Part shown: positions 16,542 to 23,957 of the stretch, one piece after another | How positions within the stretch are numbered: the stretch's first letter is position 1 | Layout: each line of letters opens with the position of its first letter | Assembly (NCBI GenBank): GCA_020444245.1 | Contig: JAHLLI010000006.1 | Span: 1 to 64,000, forward strand | Length of the DNA: 64,000 bases | Origin: Actinomycetales bacterium | GTDB lineage: Bacteria; Actinomycetota; Actinomycetes; Actinomycetales; Cellulomonadaceae | Reading direction: 5' to 3' | Program-made: the position numbers and the translations under genes | Notes under the pieces: generated by a model | What the model saw: the letters and a program-made list of their open reading frames with translations, nothing else | Database searches by the model: none | Told to the model about the DNA's origin: nothing

Positions 16542-17522
16542 GTGCCTCGCGCTGCCTCGATCACCTGGGACCAGGTGGTTCCCGCCCCGCTCGTGCTGGT
16601 CACCGGACCGGAGGGCCTGCTCGCCGAGCGCGCCGTGGACCGGGTGGTCGAGCTGTCGCGGTCCACCGATCCCGAGGTGGAGGTCACGCATCTCGACGCC
16701 GCCGGGTATGAGCCCGGTCGCCTCGGTGTGGCCACGAGCCCGTCGCTGTTCGGCGAGTCGCGCGTGGTGGTGCTCGAGGGGTTGGAGGCCGGGACCGACG
16801 CGGCGTTCGACGACCTGCGGTCCTACGTCGCCTCTCCGGAGCCGGACGTCGTCCTGGTGGCCGTGCACGGCGGTGGCAACCGCGGCCGTCCCGCGCTGGA
16901 CGCGGTCCGGGCCGCGGGCGCCACGCAGGTGGTGTGCGAGGCGATCAAGCGCGAGGGCGACAAGGCCGACTTCGTCGGTCAGGAGCTGCGGCGCGCGGGG
17001 CGTCGCGCGGACTCCGGCGCGGTCCGGGCGCTGGTCGAGGCCTGCGGCGCCGACCTGCGAGAGCTCGCCTCCGCCTGCCAGCAGCTCGTGTCCGACACGT
17101 CGGGGTTGATCTCGTCCGACGTGGTCGCCCGCTACTACGGCGGGCGGGTCGAGGCCACGGGCTTCCGGGTCGCCGACGCCGCGGTGGCGGGCCGCGCTGG
17201 TGAGGCGGTGGCGCTGCTGCGGCACGCGCTGGCGACCGGGACGGACCCGGTCCCGCTGGTCGCCGCACTGGCGGCGCGGTTGCGGGTGCTGGCGAAGGTG
17301 GCGGCGGCGCGAGGCCGCGGCCTGACCGCGGCCGACCTCGGCCTCGCACCCTGGCAGCTCGACCGTGCGAAGCGCGACCTGGTGGGCTGGCGCCCGGAGA
17401 CGCTCGCCGAGGCGATCGGCGCCGTCGCGCAGGCGGATGCCGAGGTCAAGGGCGCCGGGCGCGACCCGGTGTTCGCGGTCGAGCGCGCGGTGCTGCGCGT
17501 GTCTGACGCTGCCGCACGCTGA
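16542..17522 (+). CDS. holA: DNA polymerase III subunit delta
   Basis: 326 residues from GTG 16542, 4 bp behind comEC. An upstream ATG at 16503 would overlap comEC and add a non-conserved segment. Three-domain clamp-loader fold: an N-terminal AAA-like domain (LVLVTGPEGLLAERAVDRVV), a middle region with FVGQELRRAGRRADSGAVRALVEACG, and a helical collar domain ending AVERAVLRVSDAAAR. It opens the beta clamp as part of the clamp-loader complex. The comEA-comEC-holA-rpsT order is widely conserved. Confidence 0.93.
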   Translation: MPRAASITWDQVVPAPLVLVTGPEGLLAERAVDRVVELSRSTDPEVEVTHLDAAGYEPGRLGVATSPSLFGESRVVVLEGLEAGTDAAFDDLRSYVASPEPDVVLVAVHGGGNRGRPALDAVRAAGATQVVCEAIKREGDKADFVGQELRRAGRRADSGAVRALVEACGADLRELASACQQLVSDTSGLISSDVVARYYGGRVEATGFRVADAAVAGRAGEAVALLRHALATGTDPVPLVAALAARLRVLAKVAAARGRGLTAADLGLAPWQLDRAKRDLVGWRPETLAEAIGAVAQADAEVKGAGRDPVFAVERAVLRVSDAAAR

Positions 17523-17584
17523 CCCGACCGCCCCCGAAACAAAGCGCTGACGTGTGCTCTTGCCGTGAGCGACGTTGGTCTCAC

Positions 17585-17605
17585 GAGTCATAGGTGCTAT
17601 GACTC
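17585..17605. promoter_or_regulatory. inverted repeat 1 upstream of the peptide gene
   Basis: GAGTCATAG, GTG, CTATGACTC: perfect 9-bp arms with a 3-bp spacer. It lies about 125 bp upstream of the predicted peptide promoter in an unusually AT-rich stretch for this genome. Confidence 0.7.
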
Positions 17606-17641
17606 ACTCCGAACCATGCGCCCCACACGAAGTCAATGTGA

Positions 17642-17654
17642 CGTATGTCATACG
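17642..17654. promoter_or_regulatory. inverted repeat 2 upstream of the peptide gene
   Basis: CGTATG-T-CATACG: perfect 6-bp arms around one base. It shares the GTCAT/ATGAC core with the flanking repeats and lies about 55 bp upstream of the predicted -35 box. Confidence 0.55.
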
Positions 17655-17708
17655 CACCTCTGTCCCGGTTTGTGCAGGTAAATGCCGAAATCTAGACCCC
17701 GAAACCCC

Positions 17709-17736
17709 TGGACAGAGGTGCGAAGTCTGTCATAGT
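17709..17736 (+). promoter_or_regulatory. promoter of the secreted-peptide gene
   Basis: TGGACA (17709-17714), 16-bp spacer, CATAGT (17731-17736). The start of transcription would fall near 17743, giving a short leader with GAGGAG at about 17757. The -10 region is inside inverted repeat 3. Confidence 0.5.
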
Positions 17737-17749
17737 AGTCATGACAGAC
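17725..17749. promoter_or_regulatory. inverted repeat 3 over the peptide promoter
   Basis: GTCTGTCAT, 7-bp spacer, ATGACAGAC: perfect 9-bp arms covering the predicted -10 box and start site. A regulator bound here would block or reposition RNA polymerase. Confidence 0.7.
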
Positions 17750-17767
17750 CCCACCCGAGGAGTAACC

Positions 17768-17890
17768 ATGAGCCGCATCGTCAAGGCTTCCGTCACCGCC
17801 ATCCTCACCGCCTCCCTCGCTGTCATCGGCCTCCCGCTCGGAGGCGGCGCCGCCACCGCGAGCATCGGCACCGGCTGCTGCACGTTCTGA
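17768..17890 (+). CDS. small secreted peptide precursor (candidate pheromone)
   Basis: 40 residues from ATG 17768 with CGAGGAGTAACC as ribosome binding site. Basic n-region MSRIVK, hydrophobic core through AVIGLPLGGG, and an ATA cleavage site followed by SIGTGCCTF, so the mature product would be about nine residues with a vicinal Cys-Cys. It is bracketed by three inverted repeats and a promoter upstream and a hairpin 17 bp downstream, so it is a self-contained transcript. The next gene on the same strand is an XRE/TPR regulator, the receptor type that binds short exported peptides in RRNPP systems. Alternatives: a bacteriocin-like or metal-binding peptide, or a modified peptide precursor. Family unknown. 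Confidence 0.7.
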   Translation: MSRIVKASVTAILTASLAVIGLPLGGGAATASIGTGCCTF

Positions 17891-17906
17891 TCCCAGCTCT
17901 ACCGCG

Positions 17907-17930
17907 GGCCGTCGGCGTGCGCCGGCGGCC
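17907..17930 (+). terminator. terminator behind the peptide gene
   Basis: GGCCGTCGGCG, TG, CGCCGGCGGCC: an 11-bp stem with one mismatch, starting 17 bp after the peptide stop. Confidence 0.6.
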
Positions 17931-18029
17931 GTCGTGGTGCCAGGGCCCCGGGGGCGAGCCGGAGGCGGCTGAGCCGTTCGGGTGAGCAACGGGCCGCATG
18001 GGTGGACAGGCCCCTCGAAGGTGTCGATG

Positions 18030-18064
18030 CATGGCTGTCAATGCCATGAAGTCACGGGTATGGT
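18030..18064 (+). promoter_or_regulatory. leaderless regulator promoter with overlapping palindrome
   Basis: Palindrome CATGGC-TGTCAAT-GCCATG (18030-18048) covers a -35 box CTGTCA (18035-18040). An 18-bp spacer leads to -10 TATGGT (18059-18064), only 8 bp before the GTG start at 18073, so the message is probably leaderless. No Shine-Dalgarno sequence is present. Confidence 0.55.
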
Positions 18065-18072
18065 GATGAGTT

Positions 18073-19419
18073 GTGACTGGACTTCCCGAACGTGTGCGGG
18101 CCGAGCGGGTCCGTGCTGGCCTGTCTCAGACGGCGCTCGCCGGCAACGAGTTCTCGCCGTCCTACATCTCGCTCATCGAGGCGGGACGGCGTACTCCGAC
18201 CGACCGCGCCCTTGCCGTGCTCGCCGAGCGCCTCGGTACCACGGCCGACTTCCTGCGCTTCGGTGACAAGGCACCGAGCGAGGAACGCGCGCGACTGGAG
18301 CTCGGCTACGCCCGCATCGCACTGGCGAACGGTGAGGCGACCGACGCGCGGGACCGGCTGCTCGCCCTCGACCTCGGGGCCATCGCGCCTCGACACCGGA
18401 CGGAGGCGCTGGTCGCCCTCGCCCAGGCGCACGAGGCGCTCGGCGACCTCGACAGCGCGGTGGCCGTGCTCGAGCCCCTGCTCGCCGAGGCACGCGCCAA
18501 CCAGCGCTGGCTCCAGGCCGCCGCGCAGGCGGCCTACCTCGTCGCGATCTACGTCCAGGCCGGCGACCTGAGCCACAGCATCGAGCTCGGCGAGGAGGTG
18601 CTCGCCGAGCTGGAGGAGGCCGGCCTCGCCGCGACCGACGAGCACCTGCGCCTCGCGTCGTCGATCCTGTGGTCGTACTACCAGCGTGGTGACCTGCTGT
18701 TCGCGGCTCACCGGGCCTCGGGCCTGATCGAGATGGCCGAGGAGCACGGCACGCGGCGCGGGCGCGGCAGCGTCTACTGGAACGCGTCGCTCGTCGCCGA
18801 GGGGCGTGGCGAGTACGCCGAGGCCCGCCGGCTCACCGAGCGTGCGATCGCCTACCTGAGCGAGAGCGAGCCCACCCGCGACGTCCCGCGCCTGCGGCTG
18901 CACTACGGGTGGCTGCTCCTGCGCGCCAACCCTCCGGAGCCGGTCGCCGCCCTCGAGCAGTTCGCCGCCGCGATGGAGGGGCTGGTCAACGTCGGCACCG
19001 AGCTCGAGATCGGGCGCTGCGAGTACGAGACGGGCCGCGCCCACCTGCTCCTCGGCGAGCCGGAGCGGGCCGAGCGCCTGGTCCGGGGCGCCCTGGAGCG
19101 GATCGGCGACTCGGGCGACTTCGACGCCTGCGACGCGCACATCGTGCTCGGTGACGCGCTCGCAGCCACCGGACGGCTCGACGAGGCTCTTGACGAGTAC
19201 CGCTGGGCCGCTGACCGGCTCGCGATGCTGTCGGCGGGGCGTCAGTCGGCCTCGGTCTGGCGCTCGCTCGGAGACCGCCTCGTCTCCCTCGGCGATCACG
19301 CGGCTGCGGCGCGCGCCTACGCCACAGCGCTCGAGGAAGCCGGTATCCGCCCGACGACCTTCTCGATGACCACCCGCCACCCTCTGGCTGTCGGGTTCAG
19401 CGAGCCCACAGAGAACTGA
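18073..19419 (+). CDS. XRE-family HTH regulator with TPR sensor domain (RRNPP-like)
   Basis: 448 residues from GTG 18073. Residues about 5-62 form an HTH_3/XRE domain (VRAGLSQTALAGNEFSPSYI, SLIEAGRRTPTDRALAVLAE). The rest is a long array of paired helices with TPR spacing, for example ALVALAQAHEALGDLDSAVA, AAYLVAIYVQAGDLSHSIEL and ALAATGRLDEALDEYRWAAD, with about ten repeats. No membrane segment. This domain order is that of Rgg, PlcR, PrgX and ComR-type regulators, which bind an imported peptide in the TPR groove. The adjacent secreted peptide (17768) is the obvious candidate ligand, and the four palindromes are candidate operators. Direct evidence for peptide binding is absent. A terminator follows. 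Confidence 0.85.
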   Translation: MTGLPERVRAERVRAGLSQTALAGNEFSPSYISLIEAGRRTPTDRALAVLAERLGTTADFLRFGDKAPSEERARLELGYARIALANGEATDARDRLLALDLGAIAPRHRTEALVALAQAHEALGDLDSAVAVLEPLLAEARANQRWLQAAAQAAYLVAIYVQAGDLSHSIELGEEVLAELEEAGLAATDEHLRLASSILWSYYQRGDLLFAAHRASGLIEMAEEHGTRRGRGSVYWNASLVAEGRGEYAEARRLTERAIAYLSESEPTRDVPRLRLHYGWLLLRANPPEPVAALEQFAAAMEGLVNVGTELEIGRCEYETGRAHLLLGEPERAERLVRGALERIGDSGDFDACDAHIVLGDALAATGRLDEALDEYRWAADRLAMLSAGRQSASVWRSLGDRLVSLGDHAAAARAYATALEEAGIRPTTFSMTTRHPLAVGFSEPTEN

Positions 19420-19484
19420 GCTCGCCCACGGGCGTCTCGCCGGCTGGCAGGGGGAGTCGGGGCGACAGGCCTGGCGGATGACGG

Positions 19485-19518
19485 ACGAGGGCGCCTCCCC
19501 ATGGGGAGACGCCCTCGT
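19485..19518. terminator. bidirectional terminator between regulator and rpsT
   Basis: ACGAGGGCGCCTCCCC facing GGGGAGACGCCCTCGT around AT: a near-perfect stem of about 16 bp with one mismatch, placed between two converging genes. Confidence 0.85.
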
Positions 19519-19559
19519 TCTGGCTCGTCAGGCCCGCGGAGCGGGCCGGGCCGCGGCGC

Positions 19560-19820
19560 TCAGAGCGCGGCGACCTGCTTGGCCAGCGCGGACTTGCGGT
19601 TGGCCGCCTGGTTCGCGTGGATCACGCCCTTGCTGACGGCCTTGTCGAGCTTGGTGCTCGCGGTGCGCAGGGCCGTGGTCGCGGCCTCCTTGTCGCCGGT
19701 CGCGACAGCCTCGTGCACGCGGCGAACGAGCGTCTTGAGCTCGGACTTCACCGCCTTGTTGCGAAGACGCGCGGCCTCGTTGGTACGGATCCGCTTGATC
19801 TGGGACTTGATGTTGGCCAC
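19560..19820 (-). CDS. rpsT: 30S ribosomal protein S20
   Basis: 86 residues from GTG 19820 (the first residues, [20 protein letters not shown], match S20). Basic and helical; it binds the 5' domain of 16S rRNA. Ends [14 protein letters not shown] as usual. It lies opposite to holA, as is common in actinobacteria; here the peptide/regulator unit sits between them. Confidence 0.97.
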   Translation of the reverse strand: MANIKSQIKRIRTNEAARLRNKAVKSELKTLVRRVHEAVATGDKEAATTALRTASTKLDKAVSKGVIHANQAANRKSALAKQVAAL

Positions 19821-19965
19821 AGTTGACTCTCTTGTGCGTTCGCCGAAGCGATCTGACAGGTCGTAGAGGGCGCGTCCGGAGCCGGGACTGGGGCGTGGGG
19901 ACACCCTCGGAGAGGATCCGGACCAGTGCCCGCCGACCTGGGCGGACACGCGGCCTGTGATGCTA

Positions 19966-20517
19966 TCAGCCGCGGCGCGCCCTGAGCGAACCGACCACGG
20001 CGTCGAAGCGGGCACGGTCGAGGACGGCACCCTCCCGCCGCACGGCCCGCGGGTCGACGCGGATCACCCGGTCCAACCGCACCTCGCTGGGGCGGCGTCG
20101 GGAGTCCCAGGCGCCGGTCCCCAGATCCAGCCAGCGCTCGTCGGGTGGACCCGGCCGGACGTCGTGGTCGCGGCTGGAGAGCATCAGGCCCAGCAGCCAC
20201 GGACCGTCGTGACCGACCAGCAGGACCGGGCGGTCCTTGCCGCGCCCGTGGTCCTCCTCGAACGGCACCCAGGTCCACACGACCTCTCCGGGGTCCGGCT
20301 CGCCATCCAGGTCCGGCGCGTACGCGGGGGTGAGTGGCCCGTCGAAGTCGCCCGGGTAGCCACCGGTGCGGGCGGCGCGGGCCGTGCCCGCTCTGGCCCG
20401 GACCCGGGTGGCGCCGGCGGCGGCCCCGCGCACGCCGGCCTTGGCGCCCCGCACCGCCGCGGAGGCGACCAGCCGCACCGCGCGGCCGAGGGCGCCACCC
20501 GCCGATGATCTCGCCAT
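19966..20517 (-). CDS. PemK/MazF-like protein with basic N-terminal extension
   Basis: 183 residues from ATG 20517. Residues about 1-60 are rich in Ala, Arg and Gly and contain no clear domain. The rest resembles the PemK/MazF beta barrel: [38 protein letters not shown], and [19 protein letters not shown]. MazF toxins cleave mRNA, but the actinobacterial long form usually lacks a neighbouring antitoxin, as here: no small ORF precedes or follows it on the same strand. It may have been recruited to a non-toxin role. An upstream ATG would add about 20 more residues. Confidence 0.75.
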   Translation of the reverse strand: MARSSAGGALGRAVRLVASAAVRGAKAGVRGAAAGATRVRARAGTARAARTGGYPGDFDGPLTPAYAPDLDGEPDPGEVVWTWVPFEEDHGRGKDRPVLLVGHDGPWLLGLMLSSRDHDVRPGPPDERWLDLGTGAWDSRRRPSEVRLDRVIRVDPRAVRREGAVLDRARFDAVVGSLRARRG

Positions 20518-20597
20518 GCGAGTCAGGGTATCCACAGGACAACGCGCGGTCGTCGCCCCGAAACGCGCCCGTGACACCGTCTGGCTACGGTGCGTTC

Positions 20598-22181
20598 ATG
20601 AGCGACGTCTTCGCCGGGTACCCACGCGGAGCCGCGTGGGACGAGGTGATCGACGACACCGGCGCGGTGCGGCCCTCGTACCGCCACGTGCACGCAGCGC
20701 TCGGCCAGATGTCGGAGAGCGAGCTGCGCGCCCGGGCGGAGTCCCTCGCTCGCGGCTACCTCACCCAGGGCGTGACCTTCGACATCGGCGGCGAGGAACG
20801 GCCGTTCCCGATCGATGTCGCGCCGCGTGTGGTCACCGAGGCCGAGTGGGACGGGGTGGGCCCGGGCGTGGCCCAGCGGGTCAGGGCGCTCGAGGCGTTC
20901 CTGGCCGACGTCTACGGCGCTCAGCGCGCGGTGACCGACGGGGTGATCCCGCGACGGCTGGTCACGTCCTCCAAGCACTTCCACCGGGCCGCGCAGGGCA
21001 TCGAGCCACCCAACGGCGTGCGGGTGCACGTCGCCGGCATCGACCTGATCCGCGACGCGGAAGGCACGTTCCGGGTGCTGGAGGACAACGTCCGGGTGCC
21101 CAGCGGCGTCAGCTACGTGCTGTCGAACCGGCGGGCCATGGCGCAGGTCTTCCCGGAGCTGTTCGCGACCCTGCGGATCCGGCCGGTCGCCGACTACCCG
21201 CGCCGGTTGCTCGCCGCGCTCACGGCCGCCGCGCCACCGGGCGTCGACGAGCCGACGGTGGTGGTGCTGACGCCGGGGGTCTTCAACAGCGCCTACTTCG
21301 AGCACTCCCTGCTGGCGCGGACGATGGGCGTGGAGCTGGTCGAGGGCCGTGACCTGTTCTGCGCCGGCGGTCGGGTGTGGATGCGGACCACCACGGGCCG
21401 GCGCCGGGTGGACGTCATCTACCGCCGGGTCGACGACGACTTCCTGGACCCCGTCGTGTTCCGCGAGGACTCGTTGCTGGGCTGCCCCGGGCTGGTGGCG
21501 TGCGCCCGGACCGGGACCGTCACCATCGCCAACGCGGTGGGCAACGGCGTGGCGGACGACAAGCTCGTCTACTCCTACGTGCCTGACCTCATCCGCTACT
21601 ACCTGGGTGAGGAGCCGTTGCTGGCCGGGGTGGACACCTGGCGGCTGGAGGAGCCCGAGGCGTTGGCGGAGGTGCTCGACCGGCTCGAGGACCTCGTGGT
21701 CAAGCCGGTCGACGGGTCGGGCGGCAAAGGGATCGTGATCGGCCCGCGGGCGAGTCGCGCCGAGCTCGGCGTGCTGCGCGACCGCCTCCGGGCCGACCCC
21801 CGCGGCTGGATCGCCCAGCCCGTCGTCCAGCTGTCGACCGTGCCGACTCTGGTCGAGGGCGGCCTACGGCCCCGGCACGTGGACCTGCGGCCGTTCGCCG
21901 TCAACGACGGCAATGACGTCTGGGTGCTGCCCGGCGGCCTCACCCGGGTCGCGCTGCCCGAGGGGCAGCTGGTGGTCAACAGCTCCCAGGGCGGCGGTTC
22001 CAAGGACACCTGGGTGCTCGGTCCGGCGCGACACGTGCCCGGCACCCGGCCCCCGGTGGCGCCCCGGGTGCCGGTGACCACCGCGTCGGTCCCGGTCGTG
22101 GCGAGCCCGCAGGACGACTACTCCCAGCAGCAGCAGCAACAGCAGCAGCAGCGGGCGACGGCGGAGGTAGGCCCGTGCTGA
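20598..22181 (+). CDS. circularly permuted ATP-grasp ligase with polyglutamine tail
   Basis: 527 residues from ATG 20598. This is the DUF404/DUF407 circularly permuted ATP-grasp family: GIDLIRDAEGTFRVLEDNVR, VSYVLSNRRAMAQVFPEL, the nucleotide loop VKPVDGSGGKGIVIGP, and QPVVQLSTVPTLVEGGLRPR. Such enzymes form amide bonds with ATP; the substrate is unknown. It overlaps by 7 bp the alpha-E gene, which overlaps the transglutaminase, giving the conserved three-gene set. The last 30 residues are non-conserved and include nine glutamines in a row. Confidence 0.9.
   Translation: MSDVFAGYPRGAAWDEVIDDTGAVRPSYRHVHAALGQMSESELRARAESLARGYLTQGVTFDIGGEERPFPIDVAPRVVTEAEWDGVGPGVAQRVRALEAFLADVYGAQRAVTDGVIPRRLVTSSKHFHRAAQGIEPPNGVRVHVAGIDLIRDAEGTFRVLEDNVRVPSGVSYVLSNRRAMAQVFPELFATLRIRPVADYPRRLLAALTAAAPPGVDEPTVVVLTPGVFNSAYFEHSLLARTMGVELVEGRDLFCAGGRVWMRTTTGRRRVDVIYRRVDDDFLDPVVFREDSLLGCPGLVACARTGTVTIANAVGNGVADDKLVYSYVPDLIRYYLGEEPLLAGVDTWRLEEPEALAEVLDRLEDLVVKPVDGSGGKGIVIGPRASRAELGVLRDRLRADPRGWIAQPVVQLSTVPTLVEGGLRPRHVDLRPFAVNDGNDVWVLPGGLTRVALPEGQLVVNSSQGGGSKDTWVLGPARHVPGTRPPVAPRVPVTTASVPVVASPQDDYSQQQQQQQQQRATAEVGPC
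22125..22151 (+). repeat. CAG/CAA microsatellite (polyQ)
   Basis: Nine codons, CAG x4, CAA, CAG x4, near the 3' end of the ATP-grasp gene, just before the start of the next ORF. The repeat is in frame; changes in number would alter only the disordered tail. Confidence 0.9.
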
Positions 22182-23101
22182 GCCGGATCGCCGAGTCGCT
22201 GTTCTGGATCGGTCGCTACGTCGAGCGGGCGGACGACACCGCACGGCTGCTCGACGTGCACGTGCAGATCCTGCTCGAGGACCCGTGGGCCGAGGAGGAC
22301 CTGGTCTGCCGGACCCTGCTGTCCGTGATGGACCGGGCCGTCCCGGACCCCGAACCCCTGGTGGGCCGCGACCAGGTGCTCGAGGTGCTCGCCTTCGACC
22401 GGACCTCGCCGTCGGCGATCGCCGGTGCCCTCGTCTCCGCCCGGGAGAACGCGCGACGTGCCCGGGAGGTGATCTCGACCGAGCTGTGGGAGGCGATCAA
22501 CGCCACCTGGACGCAGCTGCCCGCGCACATGTCGTCGCGCCGTCCGCACGAGTTCTTCCGATGGGTGATCGAGCGTGCGTCGCTGGTCACCGGGATCACG
22601 GCCCAGTCGCTCTCGCGCGACGACACCTGGAACTTCCTCATCCTCGGCCGGTCGATCGAGCGCGCCGACATGATCGCCCGTCTCCTGGCCACCCGCGCCC
22701 TGGCCGGTGCGACCGGGCCGGACTGGGGCACCCTGCTGCGCTCGAGCGGCGCGTACGAGGCCTACCTGCGGCGGTACCGGGGCTTCGGATCGGAGGACAG
22801 CGCGGCGGAGTTCCTGCTCACCGACCGGCAGTTCCCGCGGTCGGTGGTGCACGCGCTCGGGCAGGCCCACACCTGCCTGGACGCCCTGGATCCGGCCGGG
22901 GAGCACGGCGCGGACGACGCGCGCCGCACGCTCGGGCACGCGCGGACCACGCTGGAGTACGGGCTGCTGCCCGACCTGGTGGAGAACCTGCCGGCGCACA
23001 TGGTCACCGTGCAGCGTGCGTGCGCCAGGGCCAGCGAGCTGGTCCGCCTGCGGTACTTCCCGTCCGGTGCCCTGACCCAGTGGACCGGAGGTGTGGTGTG
23101 A
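22175..23101 (+). CDS. alpha-E domain protein (DUF403)
   Basis: 308 residues from GTG 22175. All-helical; it begins LSRIAESLFWIGRYVERADD, the signature of alpha-E domain proteins, and repeats the pattern in FLILGRSIERADMIARLLAT. No catalytic motif is known for the family. It always accompanies the permuted ATP-grasp enzyme and a transglutaminase-like protein and is thought to act with them in making or attaching a peptide. Overlaps both neighbours. Confidence 0.9.
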   Translation: MLSRIAESLFWIGRYVERADDTARLLDVHVQILLEDPWAEEDLVCRTLLSVMDRAVPDPEPLVGRDQVLEVLAFDRTSPSAIAGALVSARENARRAREVISTELWEAINATWTQLPAHMSSRRPHEFFRWVIERASLVTGITAQSLSRDDTWNFLILGRSIERADMIARLLATRALAGATGPDWGTLLRSSGAYEAYLRRYRGFGSEDSAAEFLLTDRQFPRSVVHALGQAHTCLDALDPAGEHGADDARRTLGHARTTLEYGLLPDLVENLPAHMVTVQRACARASELVRLRYFPSGALTQWTGGVV

Positions 23102-23940
23102 GTCGCCTGCACGTGGTGCACACCACTGCCTTCAGCTACGAGGGCCCGGTGGGCGCGTCGTACAACGAGGCTCGGATGGTGCCGCGCTCCGAGTCCCGTC
23201 AGACGGTGCTGGCCGGCAACCTCGAGATCGAGCCGTCCACCTGGCGGCACGACTACGTCGACTACTGGGGCACCGCCGTCACCGCGTTCGAGAGCGGACA
23301 GCCGCACGCCAGCCTCACCCTGACGGCCGTCGCCCGGGTCGAGGTGCACCCGCCCGCCCTGCCGGGCCCCATGGACTGGGACGTCGTGGGCTCGGAGAGG
23401 GCCCTGGACGCGATGGCCGAGTACCTCGAGGTCTCGCCGACCACCCAGGCGCCGCCCGAGCTGCTCGAAGTGGCGCGGACGGCGGCGGCCGCGCGGGGCT
23501 CAACCCCCGACGCGACAGCCAGGGCGATCTGCGCCGCGGTGCACGGGGCCGTGGAGTACGTGCCGGGCGTGACCGCCGTGCACTCGCCGGCCGTGGACGC
23601 GTGGGCGGCGCGCAAGGGGGTGTGCCAGGACATGGCGCACCTGTCGGTGGGCGCACTGCGCGCGGTGGGCATCCCTGCGCGGTACGTCTCGGGGTACCTG
23701 CACCCCGCGCGCGACGGCGAGGTGGGCCGGACCGTGGCAGGGGAGTCGCACGCCTGGGTCGAGTGGTGGGTCGGCCACTGGGTCGGTCACGACCCGACCA
23801 ACGACATCGACGTCGGCGAGCACCACGTGGTGGTCGGCCGAGGGCGCGAGTACCAGGACGTCGCTCCGGTGCGCGGGATCTTCGCGGGCGGGGGGACGCA
23901 GTCGATGGAGGTCCAGGTCCGGATCACGCGCGAGGCCTGA
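23098..23940 (+). CDS. transglutaminase-like cysteine protease-fold protein
   Basis: 280 residues from GTG 23098, overlapping the alpha-E stop. An N-terminal beta domain (LHVVHTTAFSYEGPVGASYN) precedes a transglutaminase core with Cys in KGVCQDMAHLSVGALRAVGI, His in GESHAWVEWWV and Asp in HDPTNDIDVGEHHVVVGRGR, an intact triad. The family may hydrolyse or form isopeptide bonds; as partner of the ATP-grasp and alpha-E genes it probably processes the same product. No signal peptide, so cytoplasmic. Confidence 0.9.
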   Translation: MSRLHVVHTTAFSYEGPVGASYNEARMVPRSESRQTVLAGNLEIEPSTWRHDYVDYWGTAVTAFESGQPHASLTLTAVARVEVHPPALPGPMDWDVVGSERALDAMAEYLEVSPTTQAPPELLEVARTAAAARGSTPDATARAICAAVHGAVEYVPGVTAVHSPAVDAWAARKGVCQDMAHLSVGALRAVGIPARYVSGYLHPARDGEVGRTVAGESHAWVEWWVGHWVGHDPTNDIDVGEHHVVVGRGREYQDVAPVRGIFAGGGTQSMEVQVRITREA

Positions 23941-23957
23941 GCCCGCTGCGGCACCCG

